Part shown: piece by piece, positions 25,408-33,270 of the stretch
Numbering within the stretch: position 1 is the stretch's first letter
How the letters are laid out: each line of letters begins with the position of its first letter
DNA from: an uncultured Rickettsiales bacterium
GTDB taxonomy: Bacteria > Pseudomonadota > Alphaproteobacteria > Rs-D84
Direction: 5' to 3'
DNA: 64,000 nt
NCBI GenBank assembly: GCA_900546225.1
Contig: URBZ01000001.1
Location: 1 to 64,000 of the forward strand
Notes under the pieces: generated by a model
Seen by the model: the letters and a program-made list of their open reading frames with translations, nothing else
Databases searched by the model: none
Told to the model about the DNA's origin: nothing
Translations under genes and position numbers: made by a program

Positions 25408-25449
25408 CCCCTCCCGCGGAGGGGTGTCCGCGTCCGCGGACGGGGAGGG
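25408..25449 (+). repeat. Solo copy of the DUF559-associated palindromic repeat
   Basis: This is identical in layout, and almost in sequence, to the copy at 19801-19842: CCCCTCCCGCGGAGGGG, then a TGTCCGCGTCCGCGGAC hairpin, then GGGGAGGG. Like that copy, it lies just behind a terminator T-run (here of acpS). Confidence 0.87.
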
Positions 25450-25700
25450 TTACCGTTTAGTGATAGAGTGACATAGTGATATAGTGAACGTGTCCGCCAA
25501 CGGCGCAATTTTTTCACTGGATTGCCACGCGTCGCTATGCTTGCTCGCAATGACAGAGATTCTAGCACGTGTGTCGCCTACGGACTGTGTTTCTGCCACT
25601 ATCATTTTACTTGGCTCTACTAGCACCCTTGTCATTGCGAACGGAGCCGAAGCAATCCAGTCAGTAGAGTCGCGCCGAATTGGCGCACATAATTTGAACT
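25450..25700. repeat. Intergenic repeat cluster between acpS and the cysteine-rich gene
   Basis: No gene is seen. The stretch contains a TGATAGAG/TGATATAG array (25457-25488), a CATTGCGAG-family copy in reverse orientation with a longer loop (25516-25554), a GTGTCGCCTACGGAC copy (about 25570-25584) and a forward CATTGCGAG copy (25631-25661). This is the same set of families as at 6969-7635 and 26846-27187. Confidence 0.8.
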
Positions 25701-25748
25701 CTGAACTTTTCCACTTGTATTTATTTCATAAACCGCATATAATCCTGA

Positions 25749-25985
25749 TGTCGTTGGGTGTTCCGACGATGGGGTGTAACGACCCTTGCACAAGCGTCAA
25801 TAGTACGGTTATTTGGCGCGCAAATTGCGCCAATTTTTGTATTACGACGAAAAACAAACTCCTGATTTATTGGTCAGGAGGGTTGCTGAATATCAAATAA
25901 GCAACACAATTCTTGTGATTGTCGTTAACCTCCTGGCCACCTGTGAAAACCGGTGGTTTTTAATTATAAAAAAAACAGGAGATAA
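25749..25985 (+). promoter_or_regulatory. Conserved structured leader (candidate attenuator or riboswitch), copy A
   Basis: This ~235-nt leader matches the leader of the 52730-53710 gene. The first 29 nt (25749-25777, TGTCGTTGGGTGTTCCGACG and on) are identical. The 3' part keeps competing pairings: CTCCTGA (25859-25865) with TCAGGAG (25874-25880); GGTCAGGAGGGTT (25872-25884) with AACCTCCTGGCC (25927-25938); and a terminator-like CCACC/GGTGG hairpin (25937-25956) before five T. CTCCTG (25930-25935) can also pair with the CAGGAG ribosome-binding site (25976-25981). No database check was possible. Confidence 0.6.
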
Positions 25986-25989
25986 AGAC

Positions 25990-26820
25990 ATGAAAATCAA
26001 ACAAATAATTATCGCATTTGCCATAGCTATACCGATACTCGCCATGACCAATACGGCCAGTAGTGCAAAGAAGGTTTGTCCGGCCGCAGCATGCGGGATT
26101 GAGGACGCATCCGATCCAATCAACGACGTCAGATGCGCAACATATTCGGATTCATGTTACAATGGTTACCGCGTCAGAAATTGTAAGACATGCCAGACAG
26201 GAATGTCTTTATCCAGTGCAACAACATCTGTGGTTGGATGCATCAACACCGTGAACTATAACGATTGCGTTTTTAGCCCTGTTGGCCCTGTTGACCCAGA
26301 TGACTGCACGGGGGCATGTTCTATTGGCACAACGTACACAACCATAGGTGGAACTAATTGCAAAACATCCGAGACCCCCGCATGTTACGGCACACAAAAA
26401 TTATTATCATGCAAAACATGTCCGACAAATTATACCCTAACCACAAAAAGAGTAATCACGGATAGTTGCGGCACAAAAACATACAATACCTGTGTACAAG
26501 ATTCCAGCCCCTGCGACGGCACATGCAAGAACTGTATCAGCAGTATAAAATGGCTTCCACATGGCGATGGGGTTGAATCACGCATAACCAAAACTTGTAA
26601 TACTGCAACCTGTGAATGCCTCACCAACACCGAATTCAGATGCACCAAGGGTTATTATGGCACCGCCATGGCAGCACAGTTAAACAACTGTATCCAATGC
26701 CCTGGGGCTGGAACATCGATTGCGGGCAGCAACGACAGCATAACAAATTGTTACGCCACATCAGGCAATGACGGCACCGGCGAATACGAATACGAGCCAT
26801 GGTGTTATTACAGCGAATAA
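25990..26820 (+). CDS. Secreted cysteine-rich protein A
   Basis: The 276-aa protein starts at the ATG at 25990 behind ACAGGAG. Residues 1-29 are a signal peptide. The mature part has ~28 cysteines in C-x2-C pairs (CKTCQTG, CKTCPTN, CKNC) and a C-terminal module with FRCTKGYYG, CIQCPG, then NCYATSGNDGTGEYEY. The same module ends the proteins at 45054-45980 and 52730-53710, which defines a small paralogous family. The fold is probably disulfide-rich and extracytoplasmic. An in-frame extension upstream to 25813 is open but lies in the structured leader and is not taken as coding. Function is unknown. Confidence 0.83.
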   Translation: MKIKQIIIAFAIAIPILAMTNTASSAKKVCPAAACGIEDASDPINDVRCATYSDSCYNGYRVRNCKTCQTGMSLSSATTSVVGCINTVNYNDCVFSPVGPVDPDDCTGACSIGTTYTTIGGTNCKTSETPACYGTQKLLSCKTCPTNYTLTTKRVITDSCGTKTYNTCVQDSSPCDGTCKNCISSIKWLPHGDGVESRITKTCNTATCECLTNTEFRCTKGYYGTAMAAQLNNCIQCPGAGTSIAGSNDSITNCYATSGNDGTGEYEYEPWCYYSE

Positions 26821-26846
26821 AAAACGGGGCATCGTCCCCGTTTTTT
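26818..26846 (+). terminator. Terminator of cysteine-rich gene A
   Basis: AAAAAACGGGGCA-TCG-TCCCCGTTTTTT overlaps the stop codon. Confidence 0.9.
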
Positions 26847-27187
26847 AGTGAGTAAGTGATAGAGTGATAAAGTGATGTAGTTTTAGAATATAAAACTTAA
26901 AAATGTGTCGCCTGCGGACTTCGTCCTTGCCGCATCCTGCGCTTCGCTTGGATTCATTCCGTGGCCTGACCACGGAATCTAGGTAATAATGTTGCGCTGC
27001 GCGCAGCACCAATTCACTGGATTGCCACGCTGCGCTCGCAATGACAGTGTGTAAAAAACACGCTACAACACATATGCTAGAATCTCTGTCATTGCGAGGA
27101 ATGAAATGACGAAGCAATCCAGTGAATTAAAAAGTGCGCCGATGGCGCACAATATCTATTATCTATGCTCTATTATCTATGCTCTAA
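26847..27187. repeat. Intergenic repeat mosaic
   Basis: No gene is seen. In order: TGATAGAG-type array (26847-26880); GTGTCGCCTGCGGAC...TTGCCGC element (about 26904-26933) followed by a TTCCGTGG-CCTGA-CCACGGAA hairpin (26958-26978); reverse CATTGCGAG copy (27016-27045); a ~75-bp block that repeats 7449-7523 almost base for base (27047-27123, containing a forward copy); a GTGCGCC-GAT-GGCGCAC hairpin (27134-27150); and two TCTATTATCTATGC units (27155-27185). Confidence 0.85.
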
Positions 27188-27216
27188 ATAAAAACGCGCC
27201 ATTGGCGCGTTTTTAT
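27188..27216 (-). terminator. Terminator of the 27217 gene
   Basis: On the minus strand, AACGCGCCAATGGCGCGTTT is followed by TTATTTAG just after the stop codon. Confidence 0.85.
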
Positions 27217-29277
27217 TTAATTCAACGGCGGAAAACATTCGTCACCACCAATTACACAACATGCAGATGTCCCATCGCCCATGTCTGAATACACTTCGCC
27301 TGTGCAACAACCATAGGCGTCTGGGGCTTTGCCATCTTCGCAAATCGGTGTGTCGTCCGTGTCTGTGTCGGCATCGTCATTCGCCACGACAACATCATTA
27401 TAACCATCGTCATATTTTATAACTGTTTCAGTGTCATAATTTGGTGCTGCAACAAACATCTTTTCCTGCTGCGATACGCTGTACGCCGGTTTAGACGCGA
27501 TTACTTCTTCTTCGCTGGCAATGACGCGTTCTGGTTCGGCGACCGGCGTAACCGTTGGCACGGTGGGCACAACAACAGTTTCTGGTTCTGATACCGCCGG
27601 CGTTACGGGCACGGGCTCGGGTTCTGGTTCGACCGCTGGCGCGACATCAACCGGTTCTGGTTCACTGACCGTAACCGGAACAGGTTCGGGTTCGGGCTGT
27701 GCCACCACAGGGGCAGGGGCGGGCTGTTCCACCACCGGTTCTTTGACCGTAACCTGTTGTGCGGCAACAATGTCAGATTCCGATATAAACGGCGACGCCG
27801 CATTCGCATCAGATTCTGTCTTTGCAGTATCCGCGGTTGTTGTTGCCGCCGCCGGCACAGACGCCGTCAAATCAGGCACACTGTCGCCATTGCGTTGCTG
27901 GTACAGCCACAGTGTAAATATTGACATCGCAATCAACAGCACCAACATAATGTAATACATCAAATTTGGCTTTTGCGAACGCCCATCGTTTCCATCAACC
28001 GCAACGGGGGCAACACCGGTAATTGGCGACACCGGACGCACATTTGGTGCGGACACGGGTGCAGGACGCACAGGCGACACAGGCGTGGCCGCCATTGGTT
28101 GCTGAATTGGTTCTGGCTGGGTTGCGGGCTGCGCCACAGGTTGGGTAAAATCCGTTGCCGCGGGCTTTAACGAATCCAACATTGGTGCACTGACGGGCTC
28201 TGACACACTGGGGGTATCATCGCGCAGTGGCACTTGCTGGGGTGCATTGTCCGCATCGTGAATGTGTGGCGACACCGGTGGCGTAAATGACAGTGGTGCA
28301 ACCTCTGTCACGTCTTCTGCGGCAAATGTTGGCGCATCAAATTGCGGTGCGGTGTCCTGTACAGGTGCGGATGCTGGCGAACCAAATTCAATCGGTTTGA
28401 ACGCGATTTCCTCGTCCAAGATTTCTGGATCTTTATCAAATAATGGTTTTACTTCTTCGTCGGCCATCTGTTCTGCCTTTGGTTCAATTTGTTGTTCTGT
28501 TGTTGTAATTGTTAAATCGGTTGGTTGTGGTGTGGTCACCGCATAGGACGTTGCCGCCACATCATCACCCGGCACGCGCACCAATATATCACGTGCCGCG
28601 CGCGCATCATCATCGGCCACCACCAAACGACGCTGTGCATTTGTCAGACGACGCTTTGCACGGTTCAGTTTTTCGGTTGTGGCATCAATCTGGGCCTCTG
28701 TCCGCAGAATCTTGGACGCAGATTGCTTGGTTGGTTCGCGTCCAATAGATTTTCGCTGTTGCGACAATTTCGCACGCAATTCGCGCACACGCGATTGTAA
28801 TTCACCAATCGTGGCGTTTGTGCGTTCAATCGTATCACGCGCCGTGTCGGCCGACGCCGTCGCCGCATCCAAACGTTCGGTTGCGCTGCGCCGCACGGAC
28901 GCATTACGAAACGCCGCCAACGCGCGCACCGCATCAGACAGATTTTCATCATTGTCATACGCACGCAATAATTCGGAATATACGTCCAGACCTGTGTATT
29001 CTATGTCCAGTTTTTGATATTTATTGTCTTTCTTTGGACGAACGGTTTCCAAGTCCACATGCCAATCATTGACCAAAATATCGTCCCACTTGCGCCCATC
29101 ATCAGAATCAATCACCAACAGCGCATTTGGCTTTGTATCATTTACGGTTTCGTCCAGCACAAACACCAGCCGGCCCGTATTATCAAAATACGCGACCAAG
29201 CGGTTTTCACCAATCTGATATTGGCGCGGTGTAATGGTGCTGGTAATATCTTCTCTCTTGCTTGGCATGTTCTGCAT
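27217..29277 (-). CDS. Large single-pass membrane protein with coiled coil, unknown function
   Basis: I do not recognise the family. The 686-aa protein has an N-terminal globular domain (~1-110), an Arg/Ala/Glu-rich coiled coil (~115-215, with QSRVRELRAKLSQQRKS), and a Pro/Val/Thr-rich disordered part. One TM helix sits at about residues 438-459 (YYIMLVLLIAMSIFTLWLYQ). A long Pro-Glu-Val periplasmic linker (PVPVTVSEPEPVD) leads to a short cysteine-rich tail (YGCCTGEV ... SACCVIGGDECF). The layout (cytoplasmic sensor or anchor, one TM, stiff periplasmic arm) resembles envelope-spanning linkers. It begins 18 bp after gcrA and is probably cotranscribed with it. The start could be the ATG three codons later. 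Confidence 0.75.
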   Translation of the reverse strand: MQNMPSKREDITSTITPRQYQIGENRLVAYFDNTGRLVFVLDETVNDTKPNALLVIDSDDGRKWDDILVNDWHVDLETVRPKKDNKYQKLDIEYTGLDVYSELLRAYDNDENLSDAVRALAAFRNASVRRSATERLDAATASADTARDTIERTNATIGELQSRVRELRAKLSQQRKSIGREPTKQSASKILRTEAQIDATTEKLNRAKRRLTNAQRRLVVADDDARAARDILVRVPGDDVAATSYAVTTPQPTDLTITTTEQQIEPKAEQMADEEVKPLFDKDPEILDEEIAFKPIEFGSPASAPVQDTAPQFDAPTFAAEDVTEVAPLSFTPPVSPHIHDADNAPQQVPLRDDTPSVSEPVSAPMLDSLKPAATDFTQPVAQPATQPEPIQQPMAATPVSPVRPAPVSAPNVRPVSPITGVAPVAVDGNDGRSQKPNLMYYIMLVLLIAMSIFTLWLYQQRNGDSVPDLTASVPAAATTTADTAKTESDANAASPFISESDIVAAQQVTVKEPVVEQPAPAPVVAQPEPEPVPVTVSEPEPVDVAPAVEPEPEPVPVTPAVSEPETVVVPTVPTVTPVAEPERVIASEEEVIASKPAYSVSQQEKMFVAAPNYDTETVIKYDDGYNDVVVANDDADTDTDDTPICEDGKAPDAYGCCTGEVYSDMGDGTSACCVIGGDECFPPLN

Positions 29278-29295
29278 AATCCCCCACAGATATAA

Positions 29296-29949
29296 TTACT
29301 TTTTCTTTGGCGGCGTGAATTGATATGCCTGCTTGCAATGTTCATAGCAATACGGTTTGCCCACAAACACGGTTTCGCCACAGAAATGGAAGTTTTCAGA
29401 ATCCGGATCACCAATCGGCCAACGACACTGATTAGGTTTCAGGTTCGCCATTTCCAGCGAGTGCTGAATAATACGCTGATGCATGGCCAGTGTTTTGTTG
29501 TTGACCGCTTTGGACGCCTTGGGCGCGGGTGCAACCTTGGTCGCTGGCTTTTCCGCCACCTTGGCTGCTGGTTTCTTTGGGGCCGCGGTGGTCTTCTTTG
29601 CTGGGGCAGCGGTCGCTTTTTTCGCCGCCGCTGGCGTTACTTTTTTCGCAGGCGCGCTTGCCTTTGGCGCAGTGGCCTTGGTCGCCGTTTTCTTGGCTGG
29701 GGCGGCGGTTGTTTTTTTCGCCGCCGCCTTTGGTGCGGCCGGCTTGGCGGTCTTGGTGGCCTTTGGTGCGGGCTCTGGCGTGGTGGTGGCAACACCACCG
29801 GCCTTTGGATTCCAGCCCAGTCGGTTTAATTTACCAACCACGGCGTTCTTGCTGATGCCCAGACGTTTGCCGATTTCGGCCGTCGACAACCCCTTGCCGG
29901 TCAATGCCTTTAATTTCTTTAATGTTGCGTTATCCCAACCCTTGCTCAT
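29296..29949 (-). CDS. gcrA: GcrA cell-cycle regulator
   Basis: GcrA is the alphaproteobacterial cofactor of sigma70-RNA polymerase that activates promoters carrying methylated GANTC sites during the cell cycle. The 217-aa protein has the N-terminal helix-turn-helix-like domain (KGWDNATLKKLKALTGKG, LGISKNAVVGKLNRLG) and the conserved C-terminal CRWPIGDPDSENFHFCG ... GKPYCYEHCKQAYQ module that binds sigma domain 2. Between them lies an unusually long (~100-residue) Ala/Lys/Pro/Thr-rich linker; Caulobacter GcrA is ~173 aa. This gene is the strongest taxonomic marker in the window. Its partner methyltransferase CcrM is not in view. Confidence 0.96.
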   Translation of the reverse strand: MSKGWDNATLKKLKALTGKGLSTAEIGKRLGISKNAVVGKLNRLGWNPKAGGVATTTPEPAPKATKTAKPAAPKAAAKKTTAAPAKKTATKATAPKASAPAKKVTPAAAKKATAAPAKKTTAAPKKPAAKVAEKPATKVAPAPKASKAVNNKTLAMHQRIIQHSLEMANLKPNQCRWPIGDPDSENFHFCGETVFVGKPYCYEHCKQAYQFTPPKKK

Positions 29950-30025
29950 TTTATATCAACCCTTGTTGTACATTTTATGGTATAATTCTAGCATAGTTCC
30001 GAATCGAAAGGCAAGGGGGAAAAAT

Positions 30026-30496
30026 ATGATTTGGCAAATCTTTTTCATTATTTTATTGGCGGTGGCATTGTGGTGTGCATGGAAAATATCTGTTGCAGAC
30101 CTGCGTCGTCGAATAATCCCAGACGCATACTTGTGGCCATTGTTTTTGATTGGGTTGCTGATAACAAACTGGTGGCCATGGATTATCGGCCCACGCATGG
30201 CGGCAACCAGTGCCGTATTCGGCTATGCATTGGCCGCGGGCATCGGGTTTATATTTGACGTTATTCGCAGACGCACAAACCCAGACGCCGAAACGCCAAT
30301 CGGTCTGGGCGACATCAAATTGATTGCGACAGGCGGATTGTGGCTGGGCATCCAAGGATTGGGGCTGGCATTGATTGTTGCATGCATCACAGGCGGCGCA
30401 TGGGCGCGCGCAAAGCACCAGCGTTACATCCCATTTGCACCATTCTTCGTTGTCGGCGCAATTTTGTCTTTAATAACAATGGCGTTTTTGCTATAA
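30026..30496 (+). CDS. Prepilin-peptidase-like membrane protease (A24/CpaA type)
   Basis: This 156-aa integral membrane protein carries the two catalytic aspartates of type IV prepilin peptidases: ADLRRRIIPD (~residue 21-30) and the GxGD motif in GLGDIKLIA (~residue 96). It lacks the N-terminal methylase domain, as in the CpaA/TadV subclass that processes Flp pilins. About four to five TM helices are visible. The ATG at 30026 follows AAGGGGGA; the longer frame upstream is antisense to gcrA. No pilin or tad genes are in the window. The secreted-protein genes that follow make it possible that one is a substrate, which is inference. Confidence 0.88.
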   Translation: MIWQIFFIILLAVALWCAWKISVADLRRRIIPDAYLWPLFLIGLLITNWWPWIIGPRMAATSAVFGYALAAGIGFIFDVIRRRTNPDAETPIGLGDIKLIATGGLWLGIQGLGLALIVACITGGAWARAKHQRYIPFAPFFVVGAILSLITMAFLL

Positions 30497-30518
30497 TTCG
30501 TAAAAAGGGGGAGAGCAA

Positions 30519-30970
30519 AGAGCAGAGAGCAGAGAGCAATGAGAGAGAACATCGCACTGACCAAGAGTACAGCATTTGCAATACGCATTATCAACCTGTA
30601 CAAATTTTTGTGCAACAATAACAAAGAGTTTGTTCTGTCAAAGCAGGTTCTGCGATCTGGAACCAGTATCGGCGCAAATGTGTCAGAGGCGGACTGTGCA
30701 ATAACAAAATCTGACTTTCTGTCTAAAATATACATCGCATACAAGGAATGCTCTGAAACACTGTATTGGTTATATTTATTAAAGGAAACGAAATACATTG
30801 ACGACACGGCATACAGGTCAATGACAAAGGATTGCAAGGAACTGATACGAATATTATCCGCAACAACAAAAACAACAGAACAAAATATCGCAACAGAACA
30901 AAACACAAAAAAGAAAAAACACGATGTCAAAAAACAATAAAATTTTTCATTGCTCTCTGCTCTCTGCTCT
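30519..30970 (+). mobile_element. Four-helix-bundle cassette with perfect 24-bp inverted ends
   Basis: AGAGCAGAGAGC... at 30519-30542 is the exact reverse complement of 30947-30970 (24 of 24), and similarity extends a few bases further. The gene between them starts inside the left repeat and stops 6 bp before the right one. The layout is that of 23S rRNA intervening sequences, where a stem encloses a four-helix-bundle gene, but here it sits between protein genes. Confidence 0.7.
30539..30940 (+). CDS. Four-helix-bundle protein (S23 / rRNA intervening-sequence family)
   Basis: The 133-aa protein matches the family of four-helix-bundle proteins found in 23S rRNA intervening sequences and related to the Avd accessory protein of diversity-generating retroelements. 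Signature segments are FAIRIINLYKFL, SKQVLRSGTSIGANVSEAD (the G-x-S-I-x-A-N-x-x-E-A block) and KIYIAYKECSETLYWLYLL. The C-terminal 20 residues are Lys/Thr/Gln-rich. It is encoded inside a pair of 24-bp inverted repeats; its ATG lies in the left one. The stop overlaps the start of the next gene by 17 bp. Biochemical function of the family is unknown; nucleic acid binding is likely from its basic charge. Confidence 0.92.
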   Translation: MRENIALTKSTAFAIRIINLYKFLCNNNKEFVLSKQVLRSGTSIGANVSEADCAITKSDFLSKIYIAYKECSETLYWLYLLKETKYIDDTAYRSMTKDCKELIRILSATTKTTEQNIATEQNTKKKKHDVKKQ

Positions 30971-31838
30971 CTGCACATTATGCATAGCATTCAGCGCAGC
31001 AGATGCAGCAACACAGCCATTGTCTAAGTATGGCCAGATTCAAAATGTCCAAGATTATTCGTCTAATCCATTTTGGACACCATCCAGTCCGTATAACCAA
31101 CGTATGCCCCAGCCGATTTATGTTCAGGGCACAGATGTTGATACCGGCGACTGCACGCGTGTGGTGTCGGCACTGGTTGCATCATATTGCGCCACACGTA
31201 ATAATTGCATCGGGGTCAGTTTGGACGACGCACGCCCAACATTGACGGTCCAGTTGGCCAGCATACCAAACCATAACTATGTAACGGCATGCGCGGGATT
31301 CTTGGATTCTGCATTCAAAACGTACAAGGATAACAATGCAAATGCCGCCCCACGCGCCAGTGGTGTTGCGACACCATTTCCCGCGGCATCTGGCATTGCA
31401 ACCGACAACAATACAAATTCAAACATAAAAATTGAAAATCCATATCAGGAACAATTACCATCGTTCAACGGCGATAACTGGGGCGAACAGATTATGGAAC
31501 GCACCCGTGAACTGGAAAATTTACAGGCACAAAACGGTGCAAACAATGTCACGTTGGCCAAGACAGATTTTCCAACCACCGCGGCGGATTTAACCATGTC
31601 TGAACGCATGGCGAACAAGGCCGCCGGTTACGAACCATTCAAAGACATGTCTGCATATCAACAGTTAAATATCGAAGACGAAGAAACATACTTGGAACGC
31701 CAAGCACAACGTCGCGCGGCATATTGCGACTGGGCACAGAAACAGCTGGCCGCACTGGATGCGGATTTGGCAACATTGCAAAATTGCATGAAACAGGGCG
31801 TACGCTTCGCAGATTGCAAAACACTGGGGGTATATTGA
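30924..31838 (+). CDS. Secreted protein of unknown function; signal peptide partly encoded by an inverted repeat
   Basis: I do not recognise the family. The 304-aa protein has a signal peptide of ~27 residues (cleavage near AADA-ATQP). The codons for its hydrophobic core (HCSLLSALCTL) are the right inverted repeat of the four-helix-bundle cassette. The mature protein has scattered cysteines (DCTRVV, SYCATRNNC, ACAG), a Thr/Asn/Ala-rich middle and a charged helical C-terminus (YLERQAQRRAAYCDWAQKQLAALDADL) ending with paired cysteines. The ATG lies within the end of the preceding gene, so translation is probably coupled. It shares a 1-nt overlap with the next gene, so these form an operon. Confidence 0.78.
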   Translation: MSKNNKIFHCSLLSALCTLCIAFSAADAATQPLSKYGQIQNVQDYSSNPFWTPSSPYNQRMPQPIYVQGTDVDTGDCTRVVSALVASYCATRNNCIGVSLDDARPTLTVQLASIPNHNYVTACAGFLDSAFKTYKDNNANAAPRASGVATPFPAASGIATDNNTNSNIKIENPYQEQLPSFNGDNWGEQIMERTRELENLQAQNGANNVTLAKTDFPTTAADLTMSERMANKAAGYEPFKDMSAYQQLNIEDEETYLERQAQRRAAYCDWAQKQLAALDADLATLQNCMKQGVRFADCKTLGVY

Positions 31839-33262
31839 TGTTATTTAACCGCACGTGTTGTTTTTTACTATCAACGTTACTTGTTTTGCCGGCGTTTGGT
31901 GATACTGTCACATCCAGTGTATTGGTGGGTACCGATGGTAAACCATTGACATATACCACACCACCAAAAAATATGTTAACAGGAATAACAAATCCAGGGG
32001 GCTATACCCAAAGTACACACTCCGCAACATATACTGTTGGAACAGATGGCAAATCTTTAATGTACCGCGGCAAAGACACAGGGATGAAAACCCAAGAGGT
32101 CAATGCCGCAGGCAGTAAAATACGAGTTGTTGACGAAAACATTCCTGCGAAACCGCGCGCGCCTAAACCAACACCAACCGGTGGTGGTTCTGGTGGTGGA
32201 ACAGGGGGTACGTCGGGCGGCTCAGGTTCTGGGGCTGGTGGCGCATCGGGCGGTGGCTCGGGTTCTGGTGGTGCTGGCTCAGGTTCTGGTGCAGGTGGAA
32301 CTGGCACAGGCGGAACCGGTGGTACTGGTGCTGGCGGTTCGGGCGGTTCTGGTTCAGGTGGTTCAGGAGCGGGAACAGGCGCAGGTGCGGGCAGTACTGG
32401 CGCGGGCGCAGGTGCGACTGCAAAACCAACAGTCAAGGGGCATATAAAGGGTATGTCAACCGGCGCAAAGGTTGTGGGTGTTTTAGGCGCGGTCGGTGGC
32501 GGCGTGATGGTTGCTGAATCCGCATCAGGCCAGCAACAGCACAGCGGTTGGGACGTTGCACATGGCGTTGGTGGTGGCGTATGGGCCGGCGCATCGATTG
32601 GCAGTTTCTTCCCCGGCCCAGGTACGGCGATTGGTGCCGCCGTTGGTGCGGTGGTTGGTGGTGCGATTGCGGGATCACAGTTGATTTCTGAAACCGACTG
32701 CTTAACCGATCCGGTCACCGGAAAATTCACATGTTGTCACACGGCATTTAACAAGGGTGAACGTTACGCCGATATTGGCGACTATATGTTCTGTGTGGTC
32801 GATGCCACCGCCGGCGTTCCGGCACAGTACGGCACGCGTCAATGTCAACAGGGCGGTTCCGCCACAGCACACTCTTGGTGGGACGGCTTGTGGCAAGATG
32901 ACGCATGGACACCCGAATGCGAATACAGATATTGTAATAACGACGCGCCAAAACGTGGTTATGACAACTATATCGTGCACACCGCCGACACAGAAAACTT
33001 CTGTTGGAAATGGCAATGCGCAAATGGATTGGTTCGCGTTGGCGACCACTGTGAACGCGCAAAGGCGGGGGCGGTCGGTGTCGCATCAAACGGAAATGGC
33101 GGCAACACGAAAACAGAGCCAGTTATAACTGACACATCCAAAGAACGATATGAATTGGCCATTGCCAAGATTCAGGCCCAGCGTAACCGCGTTATCAGTA
33201 TGTGTGGCGCGAATGTGGCGGCAACATCAACCGATAACAGCAAGAAAAACAACAAGAAATAG
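31838..33262 (+). CDS. Secreted protein with long Gly/Ser linker, glycine-zipper helix and cysteine-rich tail
   Basis: This 474-aa protein of unknown family has a signal peptide (to about residue 21, FGD). A ~85-residue N-terminal region carries a duplicated motif (VGTDGKPLTYTT and VGTDGKSLMYRG). Then comes a nearly pure Gly/Ser/Thr/Ala linker of ~85 residues (positions 32180-32430), a glycine-zipper hydrophobic stretch (GPGTAIGAAVGAVVGGAIAG), a Cys/Trp-rich domain (~12 Cys) and a Lys-rich end. Glycine zippers insert in membranes in other secreted proteins; that role here is inference. The start is set by the TGATG overlap with the upstream stop. Confidence 0.78.
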   Translation: MLFNRTCCFLLSTLLVLPAFGDTVTSSVLVGTDGKPLTYTTPPKNMLTGITNPGGYTQSTHSATYTVGTDGKSLMYRGKDTGMKTQEVNAAGSKIRVVDENIPAKPRAPKPTPTGGGSGGGTGGTSGGSGSGAGGASGGGSGSGGAGSGSGAGGTGTGGTGGTGAGGSGGSGSGGSGAGTGAGAGSTGAGAGATAKPTVKGHIKGMSTGAKVVGVLGAVGGGVMVAESASGQQQHSGWDVAHGVGGGVWAGASIGSFFPGPGTAIGAAVGAVVGGAIAGSQLISETDCLTDPVTGKFTCCHTAFNKGERYADIGDYMFCVVDATAGVPAQYGTRQCQQGGSATAHSWWDGLWQDDAWTPECEYRYCNNDAPKRGYDNYIVHTADTENFCWKWQCANGLVRVGDHCERAKAGAVGVASNGNGGNTKTEPVITDTSKERYELAIAKIQAQRNRVISMCGANVAATSTDNSKKNNKK

Positions 33263-33270
33263 GGCGACAT

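Noticed and set aside
25813..25989. In-frame extension of cysteine-rich protein A upstream of its ATG (and the matching one at 53711-53896)
   Set aside because: Both leaders are open in frame and give similar peptides, but the change pattern follows RNA stems. A good ribosome-binding site and signal peptide start at 25990 and 53710, so the similarity is explained by the conserved leader.
27521..27955. Gly/Ser/Thr-rich + strand frame opposite the 686-aa protein
   Set aside because: Mirror of the Pro/Glu/Val-rich linker on the minus strand.
29483..30025. Long + strand frame continuing upstream of the prepilin-peptidase-like gene
   Set aside because: It is antisense to gcrA; its Ala/Val-rich peptide mirrors the Lys/Ala linker of GcrA. 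The true start at 30026 has a ribosome-binding site.
30424..30990. 188-codon minus-strand frame opposite the four-helix-bundle gene
   Set aside because: Shadow frame; the + strand gene has clear family motifs and codon pattern.
32002..32730. 242-codon proline-rich minus-strand frame
   Set aside because: Complement of the Gly/Ser linker of the 31838-33262 protein (GGN codons read as NCC), not a gene.
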